Below are positions 34,909-42,299 of a stretch of 64,000 bases of DNA, one piece after another; positions within the stretch are counted from its first letter, which is position 1, and the number at the start of each line of letters is the position of its first letter. This DNA is from Anaerolineae bacterium (GTDB lineage: Bacteria; Chloroflexota; Anaerolineae; Aggregatilineales; UBA2796): NCBI GenBank assembly GCA_019637555.1, contig JAHBVK010000014.1:1-64000 (forward strand), given 5' to 3'. The position numbers and the translations under genes were made by a program. A model generated the notes under the pieces. It had not been told where the DNA came from, made no database searches, and saw only the letters and a list, made by a program, of their open reading frames with translations.

Positions 34909-35244
34909 ATGTTGACGGTTGCCGGTGTTCCTCCCATAGAACTGATGATCATGAGCGGTCCAGATGATGGCACACTGCTGCGGCTCCCTGCCCCGCATTC
35001 GCCAGAGGGTTACATGATCGGGCGGCGCGAGGATTGCGATGTGGTGCTGCCTTACGACAGCCAGATTTCCCGACAGCACGCGCGGATTACCTTTGAGCGC
35101 GGAGTCTGGTATCTAGAAGATATGGGCAGCAAAAACGGAACACATCTGGAAAAGGTCAAGTTAGAAAGCCAGATCCGCGTTGTCATTGACGAGGGACAAA
35201 TGTTTCGTATGGGTAGAACATGGCTGCGCCTCCAGCGCGGATAA
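34909..35244 (+). CDS. FHA-domain protein
   Basis: Small cytosolic protein (111 residues) made of one FHA domain that binds phosphothreonine. The signature is complete: YMIGRREDCDVVL, ISRQHARIT and DMGSKNGTHL. It lies between the kinase/FKBP/YceI group and the Clp-N fusion gene and may read the output of the nearby PknB-like kinase. This is a common pairing, but is inferred here. Confidence 0.9.
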   Translation: MLTVAGVPPIELMIMSGPDDGTLLRLPAPHSPEGYMIGRREDCDVVLPYDSQISRQHARITFERGVWYLEDMGSKNGTHLEKVKLESQIRVVIDEGQMFRMGRTWLRLQRG

Positions 35245-35325
35245 GTCATCAAACGAGTAAAATATAGAAACTCATCACTGGTTACCGTCTATTCATGACT
35301 TTGTACTGTTTTCCAGCGAGGGCTG

Positions 35326-37266
35326 ATGGATACAATCACGCTTGAAGAAATCATCGAGTTCGCGCGGAACGAATCCGGGCGGATGCAGCATTTCTATATT
35401 GGCGTGGAGCATTTGTTCATTGCCCTGACCAAACTAGACGGCGGGATCACGACTCTGGTGCTGGAAGGCATCGACAGTTCTGCGCAGTATCTACGCTATG
35501 CAACTCGCGAACTCTCTGGGCGTGGGGACGAGCGTCGTTATTGGTCAGGCTACCGCACGACGCCACGCGCCAATCAAGTGTTGGATCGGGCGCGCACACT
35601 GATCGGCATGGGCATTAAACCCTCAGAACGCGCTTTGTTTATCGCCATCATTGAGGAAGCTGATAACATTCCCTTCCGTGCCATGAAGGAAGCGGGCGTC
35701 GATATTCCTAAACTATTGGATCAACTGCAGCACTGGCAGGGCGTTACACAGGCATCAGCGCCAGTAGCGAGAATAATCGGTGGTGAAGCGCTGGCAGAAG
35801 ATCGCGTGATCATTTTGCGCCAGATGTTCCGCAAATATGACAGTGTGCGGATTGAGCACATGTTCACTGAAGGATTCAGCGGTGCGACGGTGCTGCTGGT
35901 GCGTCCTGTGCATGGCGATGGGCGTGCGGACGCAGCGATAGTCGTCAAAGTTGATGATCGCCAGCAAATTTCGTGGGAGAAGAAGCGCTACGACAGCTTC
36001 GTAAAAGATACACTGCCGCCGCGTACTGCCCGTGTCGAAGGCGAACCTGTACTGCCGGATCGCCTACCTGTTGGCGGTATACGCTACACTTTCTTGCGCG
36101 CCCGTGACGAAGAAGCGCCCACCGATCTCCATGATTATTTCAAGTCTCACACGCCGGAGCAGATTGCCAGCTTTCTGCGCAAAGGTTTGTACGATAGCTT
36201 CCGTGAGAACTGGTGGGGGCAGCGTAAGCCTTATACCTTCGCGGCATGGGCAGAGTATGAATTGGTCTTGCCGCCTGCACTCGTCGTTGAGGTGACCAAC
36301 GAACCGACTTCTCCGGCGACTGGCATGGTCGTGCGTCCGCTGGGGGATTGGAGTCACACCGAACCGCTCAAAGTAGGCGATTCCGTTGAACTGGATGGCT
36401 TCACCGCACTGAAAACCAAGCGCGAAAAAGGCATTGTGCAAGTCCTTTCTGGTGCTGAATCGGCAGCGATCAACTGGGCAGGGCGCATCGATTTATATGG
36501 ACTCGACCTCTCGCAGAAGGTTTACTTCAGAGGCGAACTAATGCGCAAGCTGACAGGCAAAGTCCGCAGTACGCGCGGGACGCTGCTGCTAGAACACGCC
36601 GCTGCCTTGCAACCGGATTTCAGCCTTGCTGACGATCTGCTGCCGCGTTTGAGCACTTTCCCTGATCGCCTGCCTAATCCCATTCGCAATTATCTGCCGT
36701 TGCTAGATCGCAAGATCACTGGAACACTGTCTACGATTCACGGCGATCTGCACGCGGGCAATATACTGATCGGTTCCGGCAATGATGCGTGGTTGATCGA
36801 TTTTGAGTGGACACGAGATGGTCATACTTTGTTTGACTGGGCGGTGCTGGAAACCAGCTTGCTGATCGATTACGTCAGCCAGCACATCAGCGAGTCGTGG
36901 GATGACGCCCGAAGCGTAACGGCGCTGCTTGACGGCTTAAACCGCGAGGGCGTAATCCGTACAAGTTCAGAGCTTGCTCTCCATTTGCTGCCTATTGTCG
37001 AGGTGCGTGGTATCGTCAAGGAATTACTGTTCTCTGATCCCATCAGTGGACGTTCGCAGTGGGCTGAATACTATGTCGCGCTGGCGTTGTGTACGCTGCG
37101 CGTCATCGGTTGGAGCAACCGTCCGCTCGCGGCGCGGCGTCTAGCGTTCTTGGCTTCCGCGTTGGCGATGGCTTATACCCAGACGCCGGATCAGAGTCGC
37201 AGCATGTTTACGTCCGCCGATCTGACCACCGATCAAGGAATGCTCGGCGGATCGTTGATTACCTGA
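35326..37266 (+). CDS. Clp-N-like domain fused to APH/choline-kinase-like phosphotransferase
   Basis: A 646-residue cytosolic protein. Residues 1-140 resemble the duplicated Clp N-terminal domain (LEEIIEFARNES, IGVEHLFIALTKLDGG, then RANQVLDRART and LFIAIIEEAD). The second part (from about 170) ends in a kinase-like active site: HGDLHAGN at 472-479 and DFEW at 492-495, as in aminoglycoside or choline kinases. The middle region includes insertions with no clear match. It may belong to a phosphotransferase group linked to signalling or conflict systems, but I cannot assign it firmly. It follows the FHA gene by 81 bases. Confidence 0.75.
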   Translation: MDTITLEEIIEFARNESGRMQHFYIGVEHLFIALTKLDGGITTLVLEGIDSSAQYLRYATRELSGRGDERRYWSGYRTTPRANQVLDRARTLIGMGIKPSERALFIAIIEEADNIPFRAMKEAGVDIPKLLDQLQHWQGVTQASAPVARIIGGEALAEDRVIILRQMFRKYDSVRIEHMFTEGFSGATVLLVRPVHGDGRADAAIVVKVDDRQQISWEKKRYDSFVKDTLPPRTARVEGEPVLPDRLPVGGIRYTFLRARDEEAPTDLHDYFKSHTPEQIASFLRKGLYDSFRENWWGQRKPYTFAAWAEYELVLPPALVVEVTNEPTSPATGMVVRPLGDWSHTEPLKVGDSVELDGFTALKTKREKGIVQVLSGAESAAINWAGRIDLYGLDLSQKVYFRGELMRKLTGKVRSTRGTLLLEHAAALQPDFSLADDLLPRLSTFPDRLPNPIRNYLPLLDRKITGTLSTIHGDLHAGNILIGSGNDAWLIDFEWTRDGHTLFDWAVLETSLLIDYVSQHISESWDDARSVTALLDGLNREGVIRTSSELALHLLPIVEVRGIVKELLFSDPISGRSQWAEYYVALALCTLRVIGWSNRPLAARRLAFLASALAMAYTQTPDQSRSMFTSADLTTDQGMLGGSLIT

Positions 37267-37300
37267 GCGTGCTTTCTAGCTACGCTGGCTGACCTTGCGC

Positions 37301-37306
37301 TATAAT
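37301..37306 (+). promoter_or_regulatory. Candidate -10 element for PII-like gene 1
   Basis: TATAAT 40 bases before the ATG at 37346, in the context GCGCTATAATCC that recurs in the window. Confidence 0.4.
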
Positions 37307-37345
37307 CCTTTCCCAAATTCCTTTTTGAGGTGGACTGGACTTATC

Positions 37346-37672
37346 ATGAAACTCGTCATTGCCACCATCCAAGATCAAGATGCTGACAAAGTAATCGCCA
37401 GCCTACACGAGAAAAACTATCGCATTACCCGTATTGGCACGACCGGTGGTTTTCTTCAGCAGGGCAATACAACCTTGCTCATAGGCACCGAAGATGAGCG
37501 CGTGGCAGGTGTGATCGAAGTGCTGCATCGTGACTCCGAACGCCGCACACGCTTCATGCCGATGGCGACGGGTGCTGCGCCTAATGGCATGGCGCTCTAT
37601 AACTATGTTGAGGTAGAGATCGGCGGCGCAACGGTCTTCGTACTCGATGTCGATCACTTTGAACAAGTGTAA
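37346..37672 (+). CDS. PII-like cyclic-di-AMP receptor family protein (DarA type), 1
   Basis: The protein of 108 residues starts MKLVIATIQDQDADKVIASL and contains the TTGGFLQQGNTTLLIG loop that marks the DarA/PstA family, which binds cyclic-di-AMP. An insertion after the core (ERRTRFMPMATGAAPNG) fills the flexible loop region. The last part, VFVLDVDHFEQV, is the closing strand. The ATG at 37346 was chosen; the frame is open to 37295. A paralogue follows. Confidence 0.87.
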   Translation: MKLVIATIQDQDADKVIASLHEKNYRITRIGTTGGFLQQGNTTLLIGTEDERVAGVIEVLHRDSERRTRFMPMATGAAPNGMALYNYVEVEIGGATVFVLDVDHFEQV

Positions 37673-37796
37673 ACACTGATTGTTCTTTGAAAACCAAAAC
37701 TCGTTGTAAGGTGTGGTGATTAACCTAACTGAATCTCGTTACTCATCACTCATTACTTCTTCTTTAAGATTGTCGGTTTATGTCGATGGAGCAGCC

Positions 37797-38072
37797 ATGA
37801 AACTCATCCTCGCCATCGTCTCAGCAGATGCCGTCGAACCTGTTTCGCGGGCACTGGTGGACGCGCATTACTCGGTGACGCAGGTGAGCAGCGTCGGTGG
37901 ATTTTTAAGACGTGGTAGCACCACACTGGTGGTTGGTGTCGAAGAAGCGCAAGTCGAAGATGTGCTTGCCGTTATTCGTGAGTCCTGCAAGGGCTTCAGC
38001 AATGGTAAGCCAGATGCACCTCACGCGGCTACGATATTCGTCCTAGACGCGCGGCAGTATATTCAAATTTGA
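37797..38072 (+). CDS. PII-like cyclic-di-AMP receptor family protein (DarA type), 2
   Basis: Paralogue of the previous gene, 91 residues, starting MKLILAIVSADAVEPVSRAL. The loop reads VGGFLRRGSTTLVVG, and the closing strand is TIFVLDARQY. The shorter loop distinguishes it from copy 1. GGAG lies five bases before the ATG at 37797; the upstream open frame to 37713 is unlikely. The family is trimeric; two copies could form mixed trimers. Confidence 0.85.
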   Translation: MKLILAIVSADAVEPVSRALVDAHYSVTQVSSVGGFLRRGSTTLVVGVEEAQVEDVLAVIRESCKGFSNGKPDAPHAATIFVLDARQYIQI

Positions 38073-38082
38073 TTTAGGAACG

Positions 38083-38781
38083 GTGGTACAGTTGCGGACA
38101 ACGATAAGGCAGCTTTTGACCCGTAACATCGGACTCGGCATGCTCGGCGCAGGGGCGATCATAGCTATCCTCATGCTTAGAGTTGCCGCTGTGCAGGCAC
38201 AAGGTGATCCAACTGCCACGCTCGCCATTACCTTTTCCGCTACACCCACTATCGCCGCTACAGTAACGACAACAATGACCGCTACAGCAACATTCACAGC
38301 GATTCCCTGCCCTAAATTACCACCCCTTGAGGCAACAACTGAGGCAACAGCCGATTCAACTGCCGAACCAACACTAACATCCTTCGATCCGGGTTATCTA
38401 GGCATTGCGGCTGAAAACTCGATGGATGGCTGCGGTGCGGTGGTCGTTGATCTCGATCCGCAGGGACCAGCCAAAGCGGCAGGTGTACAAATCGGAGATG
38501 TCATCTACGGCGCAGCCAGTTTGGAGACGCGCACCGTCGAAACGCTGAAGCGCCTGATCGGCAGCTTCCGCCCCGGTGTTGAAGTTACACTTTACATCTC
38601 ACGACGTGGTGAACTACTGACGTTACAGGTCATCTTGGCGGATTTCAACGCCTCTGTTACTCCAACGGTCGATCCAAGCGCCGCAGTGACAAGGACATTG
38701 ACGCCGACAATGGAAGCTACATCAGAGCCGACCTCGGAAGCGACCGCGTTCGCTGCTGCCACTGCTAGTTCTACGCCGTGA
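38083..38781 (+). CDS. Exported PDZ-domain protein
   Basis: A GTG-started, 232-residue protein. A hydrophobic segment lies near residues 14-36 (NIGLGMLGAGAIIAILML), then a Thr-rich linker, and a PDZ domain at about 105-190 (GYLGIAAENSMDGCGAVVVDL, PAKAAGVQIGDVIYG, LKRLIGSFRPGVEVTL). A second Thr/Glu/Ala-rich tail ends the protein. There is no protease domain, so it is a stand-alone adapter on the outer face. A GTG/TTG start choice is open; AGGA is three to four bases upstream of the GTG. Confidence 0.8.
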   Translation: MVQLRTTIRQLLTRNIGLGMLGAGAIIAILMLRVAAVQAQGDPTATLAITFSATPTIAATVTTTMTATATFTAIPCPKLPPLEATTEATADSTAEPTLTSFDPGYLGIAAENSMDGCGAVVVDLDPQGPAKAAGVQIGDVIYGAASLETRTVETLKRLIGSFRPGVEVTLYISRRGELLTLQVILADFNASVTPTVDPSAAVTRTLTPTMEATSEPTSEATAFAAATASSTP

Positions 38782-38795
38782 TTGTCTGACTGCCT

Positions 38796-39980
38796 GTGAA
38801 ACTGCTGCTGATCTCTCGTTGTCCACCGTACCCACTACATCTGGGAGATCGGCTGATTCCTTATCATCTGGCACGGCAGCTATCCGAGCGCGGTGACGAG
38901 ATTGATCTCCTCGCTTATTTCAACGAGCAGTCGGATCAGCGACAGATTGGTTACTATGCTCGCTATTTTCGTGCTGTCCATTTGATCCGCGAACCGCGCC
39001 GCAGTCAGCGCAGTTATCTCTCTCGTCTGTTCCTACCCGGTACCTTTTTTCCGCGCACCTCAGCCTCGGCGTGGTCAGCTGAGATGTGGGATCGCATCCG
39101 CACCATGATGGCGACCACGCGCTACGACGTCGTGCATTTGTTTGGCGGCATTCAAGTCTACGAGTTTCGCACGTTGGTCAAAAAACTACCCACCATCATC
39201 GTGCCCTATGAGTCCTACAGTCTCTATCTTCAACGGGCAATGCAGCAAGAGGATTCCTTTGCTGCGCGCTTGCAATTATGGGCAGCGCGAGAGTACGAAC
39301 GGCGCATGTTCAGTGGCTTTGGACGGGTAGTAGTACTCTCCGAAGTAGACGCGCAGCAAATGATCGACCTCGATCCCAAACTCCCCCTGCGCGTGATTCC
39401 TAACGGCGTCGATCTCAGTTACTTCGTACCGCAGCCTGAACCAGAAGACTCGCAAACGCTGATTTTCTTTGCCAATTTTGAGTATGCGCCCAACATCGAC
39501 GCTGCTCACTGGTTGGTGCGCGAGATCTTACCGCTGATCAGCGCACAAGTTCCCACAGTACAATTGCAACTGGTCGGCAACAATCCGCCTGCTGATGTCC
39601 GGTTGTTGGAAAACGATCAAGTCAAGGTCACTGGTCGTGTACCCGATTTACGTCCTTACATTGCTAGTGCAGCATTATTCATTAGTCCACTGCGTCTCGG
39701 GGCAGGAATCAAAAACAAAATGCTGGAAGCGATGGCGATGGGCAAAGCAATCGTCGCCACACCTCTCAGCGCCGATGGCATTGAAGTAGTTGCCGATGAA
39801 AATGTGCTGTTCGGTAACACTGCAGAGCAATTGGCGCAGCAGGCTATCACGCTTCTACGCAATCCAGCGCGACGCAAAGAAATGGGTATAGTTAATCATG
39901 CACTGATAGCGGACCGTTACAGTTGGGAGCGTGTCGCCGACGATTACGAAAAGTTATATCGGGAGGTCTTGAATGCGTAG
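38796..39980 (+). CDS. GT-B glycosyltransferase, family 4-like
   Basis: Transfers a sugar from a nucleotide donor to an unknown acceptor. The N-terminal half has SRCPPYPLHLGDRLIPYHLA (glycine-containing acceptor loop). The C-terminal donor domain has RVIPNGVDLSYF, TLIFFANFEYAPNIDA, GRVPDLRPYIASAALFISPL and GAGIKNKMLEAMAMGKAIVA with the EX7E region. The length of 394 residues is typical. The start is GTG. It overlaps the next gene by eight bases. Confidence 0.92.
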   Translation: MKLLLISRCPPYPLHLGDRLIPYHLARQLSERGDEIDLLAYFNEQSDQRQIGYYARYFRAVHLIREPRRSQRSYLSRLFLPGTFFPRTSASAWSAEMWDRIRTMMATTRYDVVHLFGGIQVYEFRTLVKKLPTIIVPYESYSLYLQRAMQQEDSFAARLQLWAAREYERRMFSGFGRVVVLSEVDAQQMIDLDPKLPLRVIPNGVDLSYFVPQPEPEDSQTLIFFANFEYAPNIDAAHWLVREILPLISAQVPTVQLQLVGNNPPADVRLLENDQVKVTGRVPDLRPYIASAALFISPLRLGAGIKNKMLEAMAMGKAIVATPLSADGIEVVADENVLFGNTAEQLAQQAITLLRNPARRKEMGIVNHALIADRYSWERVADDYEKLYREVLNA

Positions 39981-40560
39981 GATTGTATTTGTACGCCACT
40001 CAGAGACGAAGCGTGTACCCGGTGTGAATTCACATCAGTGGGCGCTGACCGAAGAAGGTGAACGGCGCGTCACGCTGCTGGCGGATCGCCTTCGTGAATA
40101 CGAACTGACGCAGGTAATCAGCAGTCCTGAAGCGAAGTGCTTGCAGACTGGTGAGCCTATCGCGCAAGCGCTTGGCATTCCCTTCTCTACATTGGACGAC
40201 CTACGCGAGCATGATCGCACCAACGAAGTTTACAAAGCGGATACCTCCAATTTCACCTCCACCATTGTGCGCCTGTTCGATGAACCAGATCAGCTAGTGT
40301 ACGGCACCGAGACGGCAGATCAAGCTCATGCGCGCTTCAACCAAGCCGTGCAGCGGGCACAGTTCCAGCATCCGCAGGGCAATCTCTGCATTGTCACACA
40401 CGCGACGGTCTTGACCTTATTCGTCAGCCGCAAGAGTGAATTGCAGCCCTTCGAGTTCTGGAGCAAACTGGGAATGCCTGCCTACGTGGTTTTTGAGGTC
40501 CCCGGCTGGACGCTGCACGAGGTCGTCGAAAACATCACTGAAACCAGTGAGAACGCCTAA
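39973..40560 (+). CDS. Histidine phosphatase family protein
   Basis: Phosphoglycerate mutase-like phosphatase, 195 residues. The catalytic block reads FVRHSETK (RHS in place of the usual RHG), followed by SSPEAKCLQTGEPI and the second histidine in IVTHATVL. The RHS variation keeps the His nucleophile. It overlaps the glycosyltransferase stop by eight bases and precedes the aminotransferase-like gene. The substrate may be a sugar phosphate or phosphoprotein; not determined. Confidence 0.87.
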   Translation: MRRIVFVRHSETKRVPGVNSHQWALTEEGERRVTLLADRLREYELTQVISSPEAKCLQTGEPIAQALGIPFSTLDDLREHDRTNEVYKADTSNFTSTIVRLFDEPDQLVYGTETADQAHARFNQAVQRAQFQHPQGNLCIVTHATVLTLFVSRKSELQPFEFWSKLGMPAYVVFEVPGWTLHEVVENITETSENA

Positions 40561-40589
40561 AACGAAATCATTATGTAAGCTGAGGAAGC

Positions 40590-41603
40590 GTGACCAACAG
40601 ACAAGACGATCCCTGTGGACCGGGCAAGTTTCTCGCGCCCACCCGTTCGATCAATATCCGCACAGAGATACCCGGACCCAAGAGTCGCGCGCTGTCTGAA
40701 CGCTATCAAGCGCATACCGGAGCGCAGCCGGAGATCGTCATTGCCTCGGCGCACGGCGCACGCATGATCGATGTCGATAATAACGTCTACATCGACTTCG
40801 CCAGCGGCACGGCAGTTGGTCACACCCATGAGCGTGTTGTAGCGGCGGTACAACGTCAAGTTGAAGTAGCGGATAGTCTGCCGCCCAATGCTTGGCAGCA
40901 AAACTATGATGTGCACCTACAATTGACCGAGCTGCTTGGCGCTATTTGTCCACTGCCTGCGCCGAAGCAAATCGCACTGACATCCCCGGACGCAGCAAAA
41001 CGTTTTCTACACTTAGTCCGTGAACAGATGATCGTAATCCGCTGTGACGATGGCATTATGACACCTTTCCCCGAACCAGTTCACGGCGCAATCATTGATG
41101 AGACACAGATTGGCATAGGCAGGACTGGTCGCCTATTCGCCTTTGAACACTTCAATATTCAACCCGCAGCCGTAGCGATAAAAATAACTGACGACGTTTG
41201 CGCTGTGATCGCCGACTCTGCTGTGTTACCCGAACCACTTCACAGTTCACGCATTAATCCGGTGGCTGCTGCTGCCGCTTTGGAAACATTGAATATCATC
41301 CTCGATCAACGCCTTGCAACACGTGCGATGCAGATCAGCGACATCGTGGGCGAACGGCTCGATCAATTGACAAGTAAGAATCCACTCATCATCCACCGTC
41401 GCGGCATCGGTGCACTGCACGCTTTTTATCTGCATAGGCGTAGTCATTGGGATTTTGTTACCTTAGCGCGAGATAATGGATTGCTGCTCACCACGCATGC
41501 TATGGGAGAGTACATCCCGCTGCTCTATCCACTAATGATCCCTGAGGAACAGCTTCACGAAGGTCTAGACATGCTTCAGTATTTATTAGAGGATGTGCAT
41601 TAA
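40590..41603 (+). CDS. Shortened class-III aminotransferase-like protein
   Basis: Clear class-III aminotransferase ends: GARMIDVDNNVYIDFASGTAVGHTH near residue 56 (family start) and IIDETQIGIGRTGRLFAFEH at 168-187 with D170 and Q173, followed by QPAAVAIK with a possible cofactor Lys198 one residue off. About 90-100 residues that normally carry the GAEA phosphate loop and the YHG region are missing between residues 131 and 165 (LTSPDAAKRFLHL where NSGAEA is expected). At 337 residues it is much shorter than the usual 430. It may be a pseudoenzyme or a decaying gene, though the frame is intact. GTG start with GAGGA upstream. Confidence 0.72.
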   Translation: MTNRQDDPCGPGKFLAPTRSINIRTEIPGPKSRALSERYQAHTGAQPEIVIASAHGARMIDVDNNVYIDFASGTAVGHTHERVVAAVQRQVEVADSLPPNAWQQNYDVHLQLTELLGAICPLPAPKQIALTSPDAAKRFLHLVREQMIVIRCDDGIMTPFPEPVHGAIIDETQIGIGRTGRLFAFEHFNIQPAAVAIKITDDVCAVIADSAVLPEPLHSSRINPVAAAAALETLNIILDQRLATRAMQISDIVGERLDQLTSKNPLIIHRRGIGALHAFYLHRRSHWDFVTLARDNGLLLTTHAMGEYIPLLYPLMIPEEQLHEGLDMLQYLLEDVH

Positions 41604-41721
41604 CAGTAAAACTTATGGGACTAAACTAAAATACCTGCCTCTTTGTTCCGCTGATTTAACCAGCGACATGAGTAGCCAGTTGGCACTAATTGCTGAATAA
41701 ACAAGTGCGTGGCAACTTTTG

Positions 41722-41734
41722 ATTAGTGACTAAT
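41722..41734. promoter_or_regulatory. Perfect palindrome, possible operator
   Basis: ATTAGT-G-ACTAAT, six-base arms around one base, lies eleven bases upstream of a -35 element. It could be an operator for the gene at 41813. Confidence 0.35.
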
Positions 41735-41744
41735 TGACTTAAAG

Positions 41745-41772
41745 TTGTCTCGCTTCAGGAGACAGTTATTAT
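41745..41772 (+). promoter_or_regulatory. Promoter with internal inverted repeat
   Basis: TTGTCT (41745-41750) and TATTAT (41767-41772) are 16 bases apart. The spacer carries TGTCTC-N7-GAGACA (41746-41764), so a regulator bound here would cover the promoter. Confidence 0.45.
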
Positions 41773-41812
41773 TGAAATAGACATCTTATTGGGTAATGGA
41801 GGAGAAACGTTT

Positions 41813-42295
41813 ATGGCTCGAAATCTTAAGGCAGGGGACCATATAACGGTAGATCAATTAGTAAAATTTAATGCTAAATCCGAACAATATTCGCAAGGAT
41901 TGACGCGCATTGAACCCGGTCAGGTCGGCAAAGTGATCAGTGCTGCGCCGCAGGGACGTTCATCAATTGTTGAATTCAACGGCGTAAGAGTTGTTTTGTC
42001 AAATCAAAAACTTGCCAAGACGGAAAAACCGTTGGGTAAGAAACGTGGTCGCAAGAAGAAATCCGAACTAGCGGCGGCTGAGTCCTCAGCGCCAAAGGCA
42101 AATAGTGCTGCCTTAAGTGCGGCGACCAACGAATCATCAGCGCAACTAATCACAGTAATCGCTAATTCTTTGTTGCTCAATGGTGGCTTAAAAGACGATG
42201 GCGATGCAGTAGTGGAACTACGTTTTGCGGAGTTGCCAGAAAATGTGCGGGTGCGCATTCGTAAGCTGATTGCCGATAAGTTGGCACTTAATTAA
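41813..42295 (+). CDS. Possible DNA-binding protein with basic AT-hook-like patch
   Basis: Not recognised as a named family. The N-terminal 65 residues look like a small beta-barrel (GQVGKVISAAPQGRSSIVEF, then VRVVLSNQKL). A basic stretch KKRGRKKK near residue 78 resembles an AT-hook, followed by a Ser/Ala-rich linker and a helical C-terminal part (AELPENVRVRIRKLIADKLA). The 160-residue protein may bind nucleic acid; this is inference from charge only. The ATG at 41813 has GGAGGAG upstream; the frame is open from 41789. Two palindromes precede it. Confidence 0.6.
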   Translation: MARNLKAGDHITVDQLVKFNAKSEQYSQGLTRIEPGQVGKVISAAPQGRSSIVEFNGVRVVLSNQKLAKTEKPLGKKRGRKKKSELAAAESSAPKANSAALSAATNESSAQLITVIANSLLLNGGLKDDGDAVVELRFAELPENVRVRIRKLIADKLALN

Positions 42296-42299
42296 GTTT

